Origin: Cyanobacteria bacterium GSL.Bin1
Lineage (GTDB): Bacteria > Cyanobacteriota > Cyanobacteriia > Cyanobacteriales > Rubidibacteraceae
Length of the DNA: 63,346 nt
Assembly: GCA_009909085.1 (NCBI GenBank)
Contig: JAAANX010000151.1
Coordinates: forward strand, 1-63,346
Direction: 5' to 3'
Part shown: positions 56,526 to 63,346 of the stretch, one piece after another
How the letters are laid out: each line of letters starts with the position of its first letter
Position numbering within the stretch: the stretch's first letter is position 1
The notes under the pieces: generated by a model
Told to the model about the DNA's origin: nothing
Databases searched by the model: none
What the model saw: the letters and a program-made list of their open reading frames with translations, nothing else
Position numbers and translations under genes: made by a program

Positions 56526-59500
56526 ATGGATCATCAAAAGCAAAATCAATCCACTTCTAATCGAGAAAAACTAATTCAAGATCTTCTCAATAAGAAAGGA
56601 ATCAAAACGAACCAGAGAAACATCCCAAAAAGAAAGCAAGAAGAGACTTGTCATCTTTCCTTTTCTCAAAAGCGAATTTGGTTCATCCATAAATTGGCAC
56701 CACAAAACGCTTTATATAATCTCTTTGTGGCTTATAAAATAAAAGGAAAACTAGATGTAGCTGCCTTAAATAATAGTTTCAATGCAATTATTAAACGGCA
56801 CGAAATATTAAGAACGTCATTTCAAGAAACAGAAGACGGAACCCCCATTCAAGTCGTTCTTCCCAATCGTTACTTAACTATCCCCATTATTGATCTAACT
56901 CATATTGATGCTAAAAAACAGGAAAAAGAAATACAAGATTTAGTAACTAAAGAATCACTAAGACCGTTTGATTTAACAAAAGATAATTTACTTAGACTGA
57001 CTTTGATTCAACTGACAGAAACAGAACATATATTGTTTGTGGCAATGCATCACATTGTTTCTGATGGATGGTCAATGGGAATCTTTATGCAAGAAATTGC
57101 AACACTCTATCAGAGTTTCTCTTCTAATACACAATCAGAACTTTCTGATTTATCGATTCAATATGCTGATTTTGCGATCTGGCAACAACGAAAATTTGAA
57201 CAAGGCGAATTAGAAAAGCAACTTTCTTATTGGAAACAACAATTTCAAGATATTCCACCTGTATTGGAGTTGCCAAACGATCATCCACGACCACCGATTC
57301 AAACTGCTAGAGGGGCAACAGAATCCTTTAGGTTATCGCAATCGCTAACTCAAGCCCTTGAAACTTTAAGCCAACAGGAACATGTAACACTTTTCATGAC
57401 CCTACTGGCTGCCTTTAAAGCATTATTATACCGTTACACCAGTCAAACTGATATTGTTGTCGGATCTCCAATTGCTAATCGTAGCGAACCCGAATTAGAG
57501 AACCTAATTGGATTCTTTGTTAATACTCTTGCTTTCCGTACCCAATTATCAGAGAATATGAGTTTCCGAGAGCTATTAGCTTCTGTACGCGACAGTACCA
57601 TAGGTGCTTATGATAATCAGGATTTACCATTTGAAAAGTTAGTTGAAGAACTGAAACCAGAACGAAATTTAAGTCGGCATCCCTTATTTCAAGTGATGTT
57701 CGTTTTCCAAAACTTTCCTAATCAACAATTCTCTGTTCCGGGTTTAACTGTCAGCACGTTTGAAACCAATCGGCAAGTCGCAAAATTTGACTTAACTTTA
57801 TCGATTTCCAAGACAGAAAGAGGACTAGCCGGCTCGTTCCAATATAATATTGACTTGTTTAATCATTCTACTATTCAACAACTAGTAAAACATTTTCAAG
57901 TTTTAATAGAAGATATTGCTTTTAATCCGGATCAACAACTTTCAAATCTATCTCTATTAACTCAACGTGAACGTCATCAGTTATTAGTAGAATGGAATAA
58001 TACTGACATTAAATTTCCCCAATATAAATGCATTCATCAGTTATTTGAAGAACAAGTTGAGCAAACGCCAGACGCGATCGCGCTAGTTCATCACAATCAA
58101 CAACTGACCTATCAGGAATTGAATGTCAAAGCTAACCAACTAGCTCATGATTTGCAAGGGTTAGGGGTTCAACCAGAAACCCTAGTCGGCATTTGCATGG
58201 AGCAATGCTTAGAAAGAATCATTGGCTTATTAGCTATTCTCAAAGCAGGCGGTGCTTACGTTCCCCTCGATCCAACCTACCCAAAAGAACGGATACATCG
58301 GATCTGTCATGAAGCTAACGTTGTACTGCTATTAACACAATCCCATCTCTCCCAAGAGCAATCAGAGGTTGTTTCCAGCAATCTCATGCTCTTAGATCAA
58401 CAAGAGCAAACCTTAACTCAACAGCCTCGCGATAATCCCATCAATTCCCCTTCCTTAGAACAATTAGCTTATGTCATTTATACCTCGGGCTCCACCGGTC
58501 AACCTAAGGGCGTTTCCATTTGCCAGCGAGGACTTCTTAACTTAGTGTTTTGGCATCAATCGAGCTTTGGTGTAACGGCTGCCACGCGGGCAACTCAACT
58601 GGCAAGCATCGCGTTTGATGCCTCCGCTTGGGAAATTTGGCCTTATTTAACCGCTGGTGCTAGCCTCTACTTAGTGGATCGGGAACTTCTCAATGCCCCA
58701 GTTCAACTGCAAAACTGGTTGCTGTCGAGAGGAATCGAAATCGCCTTTGTTCCTACGCCACTGGCAGAAAGTTTCTTTTCCCTAAGCTGGTCGCAGCAGG
58801 TTGCTCTACGAACCTTACTCACAGGGGGAGATCGCTTAAATCAGTTTCCGCCTTCTTCACTTCCCTTTCAACTGGTTAATAATTATGGTCCCACTGAAAA
58901 TACCGTTGTGACAACTTCGGGAACCATCACACCACATGCAGATCAGGAGCATTTACCTAGCATGGGGTCTCCCATTGACAATACCAACCTTTATGTTTTG
59001 GACAGGAACTTGCAATCGGTTCCCATTGGGGTTCCCGGAGAGCTTTATATTAGTAGTGTCGGTTTGGCACGTGGTTACTGTCATCGTCCAGGGTTAACTG
59101 CAGAAACATTTCTTCCCAATCCCTTTAGTGAGACTGCCGGAGTGCGTCTCTATCGAACTGGCGATTTAGTTCGTTATCGAAGTGAGAGCCGGATTGAGTT
59201 CCTCGGTCGCATTGACAATCAAATTAAACTTCGCGGCTTTCGCATTGAACGCGGAGAAATTGAAAGCACCCTGAATTTACATCCCAAAATAGTGCAAAGC
59301 ACTGTAACCCTTTGGGATAAAGCGGGCAATCAACAATTAGTTGCCTATGTGGTTCCCCAACTCGAAGCCTCTCTAACCAGTCAGGAACTACAATCTTTTT
59401 TGAAAGAAAAACTACCAAGCTACATGATACCAGTGGCATTTATCCTTCTGGATGAATTCCCCCTGACACCAAATGGGAAAGTCAATCATCGAGCTTTGCC

Positions 59501-61007
59501 AGATCCAGGAACGACCCAGTTAGAGCCAAGCAACACGTTTGTCGCCCCTCGCAATGCCCTTGAACGTGAGTTATGTGATATTTGGTGCCAAATTCTAGCA
59601 CTAGAACAAGTTGGCATTCATGATAACTTCTTTGACTTGGGCGGACACTCTTTACTGATTACACAACTACTGGCTCAGGTTAGAAACGTCTTGCAAGTCG
59701 ATTTACCATTACGAAGTCTATTAGAAGCACCTACTGTGGCAGAACTCACTAACAAAATCGAACTGGCTCAAGACAAAAAGGCTTCTGTTGAAACTTATTT
59801 GGATCCTGCGGAATATCTCAGAAATGATGTTGTTCTAGATCCTGATATTTATCCTCAATCCCAAAATATTGAATCTGAGCCTACTAACATCCTCTTAACC
59901 GGAGCGACAGGTTTTTTAGGAGCCTTTTTACTTAAGGAATTACTCCAGCAAACTGGCGCTAATATTTATTGCCTCGTTCGCGCCTCCCATGCGGAAGCCG
60001 GTCAACAAAAAATTCAGACCAGTCTTCAATCCTACTCAATTGGGGACGAATCCTTAAGTTCCAGAATTATTCCTCTAGTGGGCGATTTATCGAAACCCTT
60101 ATGCGGTCTTTCTCAACAGCAGTTTGCAGCCATCGCTAGCAAGATTGATGTTATTTATCATAATGGTGCTTGGGTGCATCATGCTTATCCCTATTCAACA
60201 CTGAAAGCCGCTAACGTTTCGGGAACTCAAGAAATCCTCCGATTAGCCAGTCGCATCAAGACTAAGCCGGTACATTTTATTTCTACGGTTAGTGTCTTTT
60301 CTCCCAATAACACTTCTGGTGTCGAGTTGGTTCGCGAACAAGACAATCCCGATCAAGGTTCAGTTCCCGCAAGTGGCTATGGTCAGAGTAAATGGGTAGC
60401 AGAGCAATTAATCGCGATCGCGCAGCAAAGAGGAATTCCCACTTGTATCTATAGACCAGGGCGCATTTCTGGTGATAGTGAAATGGGTGTTTTTAATGAA
60501 AACGACTTTCTCTATCGACTCATTATCGGTTGTATTCAGCTTGGAATGGCACCTGCCGGAGAAATGAAACTCAACCTCGCCCCTGTTAATTACGTGAGTC
60601 GGGCACTTGTTTACTTGTCTCAACAAAACACATCTTACGGAAAAGCCTTTCATTTGATCAATCCCAGTTCCTTTAACACAAGCCAACTCATTGAGTACCT
60701 CCATACATTGGGATATTCCATTCAACAGGTTCCCTACGAGCAATGGCGGGCTCAATTGCTTGAAATTGCCGGAGACTCACCAGACCATCCGTTATATCCG
60801 CTAGTTCCCTTGTTCCCCAGAAAAGAAACCCAACCCACTGGCAAGGCTCATTTACAGTTTGATTACCGAAATGTAGAGGAGGCTTTAGCAAACACTACCA
60901 TTACTTGCCCCGCGATCGCGGATTCTGTCTTACCCATTTACGTTTCTCACCTCATTGATCGCGGTTTCATTAAACCACCGCAACCACCTCTCCAAAAAAT
61001 AACTTAA
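56526..61007 (+). CDS. terminal NRPS: C-A(Leu)-PCP-thioester reductase
   Basis: This 1493-residue protein begins with a short charged docking helix (REKLIQDLLNKKG). C spans about 48-480 (HHIVSDG) and A about 500-1000, with code DAWFLGNVVK, a known leucine code. The PCP has Ser near 1040 (DLGGHSLLIT). The C-terminal reductase domain (about 1115-1490) has the NAD(P) motif LLTGATGFLGAFLLKEL, VSVFSP and the YxxxK pair in SGYGQSKWVAEQL. Such TD domains release the peptide by hydride reduction to an aldehyde (or alcohol) instead of hydrolysis. There is no thioesterase in the window, so this is the exit. An aminotransferase gene follows 30 bp later. Confidence 0.94.
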   Translation: MDHQKQNQSTSNREKLIQDLLNKKGIKTNQRNIPKRKQEETCHLSFSQKRIWFIHKLAPQNALYNLFVAYKIKGKLDVAALNNSFNAIIKRHEILRTSFQETEDGTPIQVVLPNRYLTIPIIDLTHIDAKKQEKEIQDLVTKESLRPFDLTKDNLLRLTLIQLTETEHILFVAMHHIVSDGWSMGIFMQEIATLYQSFSSNTQSELSDLSIQYADFAIWQQRKFEQGELEKQLSYWKQQFQDIPPVLELPNDHPRPPIQTARGATESFRLSQSLTQALETLSQQEHVTLFMTLLAAFKALLYRYTSQTDIVVGSPIANRSEPELENLIGFFVNTLAFRTQLSENMSFRELLASVRDSTIGAYDNQDLPFEKLVEELKPERNLSRHPLFQVMFVFQNFPNQQFSVPGLTVSTFETNRQVAKFDLTLSISKTERGLAGSFQYNIDLFNHSTIQQLVKHFQVLIEDIAFNPDQQLSNLSLLTQRERHQLLVEWNNTDIKFPQYKCIHQLFEEQVEQTPDAIALVHHNQQLTYQELNVKANQLAHDLQGLGVQPETLVGICMEQCLERIIGLLAILKAGGAYVPLDPTYPKERIHRICHEANVVLLLTQSHLSQEQSEVVSSNLMLLDQQEQTLTQQPRDNPINSPSLEQLAYVIYTSGSTGQPKGVSICQRGLLNLVFWHQSSFGVTAATRATQLASIAFDASAWEIWPYLTAGASLYLVDRELLNAPVQLQNWLLSRGIEIAFVPTPLAESFFSLSWSQQVALRTLLTGGDRLNQFPPSSLPFQLVNNYGPTENTVVTTSGTITPHADQEHLPSMGSPIDNTNLYVLDRNLQSVPIGVPGELYISSVGLARGYCHRPGLTAETFLPNPFSETAGVRLYRTGDLVRYRSESRIEFLGRIDNQIKLRGFRIERGEIESTLNLHPKIVQSTVTLWDKAGNQQLVAYVVPQLEASLTSQELQSFLKEKLPSYMIPVAFILLDEFPLTPNGKVNHRALPDPGTTQLEPSNTFVAPRNALERELCDIWCQILALEQVGIHDNFFDLGGHSLLITQLLAQVRNVLQVDLPLRSLLEAPTVAELTNKIELAQDKKASVETYLDPAEYLRNDVVLDPDIYPQSQNIESEPTNILLTGATGFLGAFLLKELLQQTGANIYCLVRASHAEAGQQKIQTSLQSYSIGDESLSSRIIPLVGDLSKPLCGLSQQQFAAIASKIDVIYHNGAWVHHAYPYSTLKAANVSGTQEILRLASRIKTKPVHFISTVSVFSPNNTSGVELVREQDNPDQGSVPASGYGQSKWVAEQLIAIAQQRGIPTCIYRPGRISGDSEMGVFNENDFLYRLIIGCIQLGMAPAGEMKLNLAPVNYVSRALVYLSQQNTSYGKAFHLINPSSFNTSQLIEYLHTLGYSIQQVPYEQWRAQLLEIAGDSPDHPLYPLVPLFPRKETQPTGKAHLQFDYRNVEEALANTTITCPAIADSVLPIYVSHLIDRGFIKPPQPPLQKIT

Positions 61008-61037
61008 TCTTGAAAACTCAATGACACGACCAGGAAT

Positions 61038-62471
61038 ATGACATCTTCTACTCAGCAATCCTCAAACCATCAATCGACCTCAGCAACAGCCACTCAATTC
61101 AGCGATCGCCAATACGAACATCTACAAAACCTGATTGCTCGTTATACTCAACAAACAAAAACATCCAAAACGCAAGCACAAGCCCACCGGCACGTTCTAG
61201 CGGATAACCGCGCAACAGCCGGGTTAAATGCCATCACCAAAGAGATGCATTATCCCATTGTCGGGAAACACTCCCAAGGATCCAAAATTTGGGATGTGGA
61301 TGACAACGAATATATTGATTTCACCATGGGATTTGGGGTGAATTTATTGGGTCATCAGCCCCCTTTCATTATTCAAGCCCTCCAACAACAATTGGAAAAA
61401 GGAATACAACTTGGTCCTCAAGCAGAATCTGTCGGTGAAGTTGCCGACTTGATTGCAGAATTGACGGGGATGGAACGAGTTGCCTTCTCCAATACAGGAA
61501 CAGAAGCCATAATGACAGCGATTCGCCTAGCCCGAGCTACAACCGGTCGCAAAAAAATTGCCCTTTTTGCTGGTTCTTATCATGGTCATTTTGATGGCAC
61601 ACTCGTTAAACCCCAAACCACCCAAGAAAACTTTCAGGCAGTTCCAAAAACCATTGGCATTCCCGAGGAATTTGTTAAAGATGTTTTGGTTCTTGAGTAT
61701 GATGATCCCCAATCATTAGACGTAATCAACGCTTATAGCAGTGATTTAGCAGCGGTTTTAGTGGAACCCATTCAGCCTCAACGCCCCCAATTACAACCGA
61801 AATCGTTTTTACATCAGCTCAGAGAACTAACCCAGAGCTTAGGTATCACCTTAATTTTCGATGAAATGGTCACCGGTTTCCGTCTTCATCCAGGCGGCGC
61901 ACAGGCTTGGTTTGATGTGCAAGCAGATTTAGCAACCTATGGAAAAATTGTTGGTGGAGGCATGCCCATTGGCGTAATTGCAGGCAATGCCAATTATCTG
62001 GACAGAATTGATGGTGGGATGTGGCACTATGGTGATGCTTCTTTACCGCAAGTAAAAACCGCATTCTTTGCCGGAACTTATTGTAAGCATCCCTTAGCCA
62101 TTGCAGCCGCCCGAGCAATGCTTCAATATCTGAAAGCGCAAGGATCTTCTCTACAAAATCAGTTGAATGATCGTACTGAGCAATTTGTTCAGGCCTTGAA
62201 TGACTGTTTTCAAGCCGAAAAATTGCCAGTACAAATGGCTAACTTCGGTTCATTTTTTGGTCCTGTTGCAGCCAAAAATATAACTGCCTCTAATACTAGT
62301 AACCTTCCATTAGAGCTATTGCGCTATCACTTACTGTATCGAGGAATTCTTCTCCGTGGTAGTAGTGGTTTTTTATCAACTGCTCATTCAGATGAAGATT
62401 TAGACTCGACTATACAAGCGATAAAAGCCAGCGTGGCTGAGTTGCGTCAAGGTCACTTTTTACCCAACTAA
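61038..62471 (+). CDS. PLP-dependent class III aminotransferase (glutamate-1-semialdehyde aminotransferase-like)
   Basis: This 477-residue protein has VAFSNTGTEAIMTAIRLARA, FAGSYHGHFDG, LIFDEMVTGFRLHPGGAQAWF and the Schiff-base lysine in TYGKIVGGGMPIGVIAG. These are the marks of the GSA-type subgroup that also occurs as AMT domains in PKS/NRPS lines. Next to a terminal reductase it most simply aminates the released leucinal to a primary amine, as reported for amine-ended myxochelin. The alternative is amination of the beta-keto group left by the dead-KR PKS module, as the iturin-type AMT does. The N-terminal about 60 residues are polar and low in complexity. Confidence 0.9.
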   Translation: MTSSTQQSSNHQSTSATATQFSDRQYEHLQNLIARYTQQTKTSKTQAQAHRHVLADNRATAGLNAITKEMHYPIVGKHSQGSKIWDVDDNEYIDFTMGFGVNLLGHQPPFIIQALQQQLEKGIQLGPQAESVGEVADLIAELTGMERVAFSNTGTEAIMTAIRLARATTGRKKIALFAGSYHGHFDGTLVKPQTTQENFQAVPKTIGIPEEFVKDVLVLEYDDPQSLDVINAYSSDLAAVLVEPIQPQRPQLQPKSFLHQLRELTQSLGITLIFDEMVTGFRLHPGGAQAWFDVQADLATYGKIVGGGMPIGVIAGNANYLDRIDGGMWHYGDASLPQVKTAFFAGTYCKHPLAIAAARAMLQYLKAQGSSLQNQLNDRTEQFVQALNDCFQAEKLPVQMANFGSFFGPVAAKNITASNTSNLPLELLRYHLLYRGILLRGSSGFLSTAHSDEDLDSTIQAIKASVAELRQGHFLPN

Positions 62472-62514
62472 TGCACTTTAATTTGTCACAATATTCACAA
62501 TTTTGAGGTAATTT

Positions 62515-63228
62515 ATGAAATTAGCAGAAAAACATCTTAATTACGATAAATTTGCTTGGTTTTACAATCAGTACTGGGGAAAAAAATACTGCGATTCAGC
62601 ATTTCCTTGTATCGAACAATTGCTCCTTCCTTATCTTTCTGAACAAGCTAAGGTTCTTGATCTGTGTTGTGGAACTGGACAAATCATGCAAAATGTTATT
62701 GCGAAAGGATTTCGAGTAACTGGTTTAGATATTTCTAAAGATATGTTAGAGTTTGCAAAACAAAATGCTCCTAGTGGTAATTTTGTTATTGATGATGCAC
62801 GGTCTTTTAGCTTTTCCTCTACTTTCCAAGCAGTTTACTCAACTCATTCTAGTTTGAATCATATTCTTCACCTGAACGAACTAACCAGTGTTTTTAAAAA
62901 TGTTTATACTGCCTTAGTTGAAAATGGAATTTTTGTATTTGATATGCCCTCAGAGGAACGATATCAATCTGAAATTTTAACCGGAAAAGTTACTGATGGA
63001 GATGTTAAAAAAGATTACGCATATGCTGTTGGAGGTCAGTATGACTCTGAGCAGAAAACGGGCTATATTAACATCACAATTTTTGATTTAATTAGTGATA
63101 ATAGTTGGCAACGCTCAGATATTAATTGGTTAGTTAGATGTTATTCAGAACAGGAAATAAAATCGACTTTAGAAAAAGTTGGCTTTACCAAAATTGACGT
63201 TTACGATGGTGGAAAAGATTTAGGTTAG
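62515..63228 (+). CDS. class I SAM-dependent methyltransferase, C-terminus possibly truncated
   Basis: This 237-residue Rossmann-fold methyltransferase has motif I at VLDLCCGTGQ (about residues 47-56), motif II near GLDISKDMLEFAKQN, and a post-motif VYSTHSSLNHI. GAGGTAAT precedes the ATG. It is the last gene in line with the siderophore operon and 43 bp after the aminotransferase; N-methylation of the new terminal amine is a reasonable guess. The protein stops at VYDGGKDLG, where many relatives continue for another 10-20 residues (typically an R.F/V.A.K strand). The sequence after the stop looks like the edge of an inserted element, so the 3' end may have been clipped. Confidence 0.82.
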   Translation: MKLAEKHLNYDKFAWFYNQYWGKKYCDSAFPCIEQLLLPYLSEQAKVLDLCCGTGQIMQNVIAKGFRVTGLDISKDMLEFAKQNAPSGNFVIDDARSFSFSSTFQAVYSTHSSLNHILHLNELTSVFKNVYTALVENGIFVFDMPSEERYQSEILTGKVTDGDVKKDYAYAVGGQYDSEQKTGYINITIFDLISDNSWQRSDINWLVRCYSEQEIKSTLEKVGFTKIDVYDGGKDLG

Positions 63229-63346
63229 AAGTTACGCATTGACAATTTAAGCCAATTATGCAGGAGTGCCTTCCGATTGAGGAAGATTCTGAACAATATA
63301 TTCGCGTATCACAGAGGTAAATAAGTTTTTTTGCAGTTCATACCAA
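63229..63346 (-). other. possible edge of an insertion with the 3' end of a minus-strand gene
   Basis: Starting right after the methyltransferase stop is AAGTTACGCATTGACAAT, which has the look of an element end. On the minus strand a frame runs from the window edge to TAA at 63258-63256, ending SVIREYIVQNLPQSEGTPA (about 29 codons). I cannot name the gene; the tail of a transposase is one possibility. No partner terminal repeat can be checked because the window ends. Confidence 0.35.

Noticed and set aside
1-63346. Search for tRNA, rRNA, CRISPR arrays and classic plasmid iterons
   Set aside because: No cloverleaf, conserved rRNA stretch, regularly spaced repeat array or iteron series was found by eye; computed scans were not possible.

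Overview
The window is cyanobacterial. The octamer GCGATCGC (HIP1), usually extended to CGCGATCGCG, recurs in most genes on both strands. The TonB receptor carries an N-terminal AMIN domain, and the NRPS/PKS proteins are of cyanobacterial type. I found no rRNA or tRNA gene and no CRISPR array. A unicellular or halotolerant cyanobacterium would fit, but I cannot place the species.

Region 1 (1-3041) looks like a plasmid or accessory maintenance module: a solitary HigA-like antitoxin, ParB and ParA on the minus strand, and a divergent XRE regulator. A 22-bp perfect palindrome lies between parA and parB, and two TGTTNAACA palindromes 22 bp apart lie in the divergent promoter.

Region 2 (3029-9288) is a pile-up of mobile DNA: an IS200/IS605-type tnpB; the 3' end of a group II intron (HNH tail of its maturase plus domains V and VI); a broken IS1-like element; a decayed IS701-like element inside that; an IS630-type element inside the IS701 gene; and a separate intact IS701 element with perfect ends and a GTAA target duplication, ending 16 bp from the stop codon of the penicillin acylase gene.

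Region 3 (9304-19391, minus strand) is the iron-uptake and accessory half of a siderophore locus. Reading away from the biosynthetic genes: AraC/PchR-type regulator, AMIN-TonB-dependent receptor, siderophore-binding lipoprotein, MFS exporter, sucrase/ferredoxin-like [2Fe-2S] protein, sulfotransferase and PvdQ-like penicillin acylase.

Region 4 (19874-63228, plus strand) is a roughly 43-kb assembly line: FAAL-ACP-C-A(Asn?)-PCP; KS-AT(malonyl)-KR(dead)-ACP; a MupA-type flavin monooxygenase; C-A(Ser)-NMT-PCP-E-C; a SyrP/TauD aspartyl beta-hydroxylase; I-A(Asp)-PCP-E; C-A(Gly)-PCP; C-A(Gln/Ser?)-PCP-E-C; I-A(Asp)-PCP; C-A(Leu)-PCP-TD. A class III aminotransferase and a methyltransferase follow. 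'I' is a condensation-like interface domain that lacks HHxxxDG. The inferred product is a lipopeptide with two beta-hydroxyaspartates as Fe(III) ligands, i.e. a cyanochelin-type siderophore. Its acyl-Asn-ketide head and its reductively released, probably aminated and methylated, C-terminus look unusual. One hydroxylase gene apparently serves two Asp modules, and the start of a second hydroxylase gene survives as a relic at 53188-53240.

The window ends in a possible further insertion just after the methyltransferase. All substrate codes were read by eye from aligned motifs and are predictions; family names rest on recognised motifs, not on database searches.
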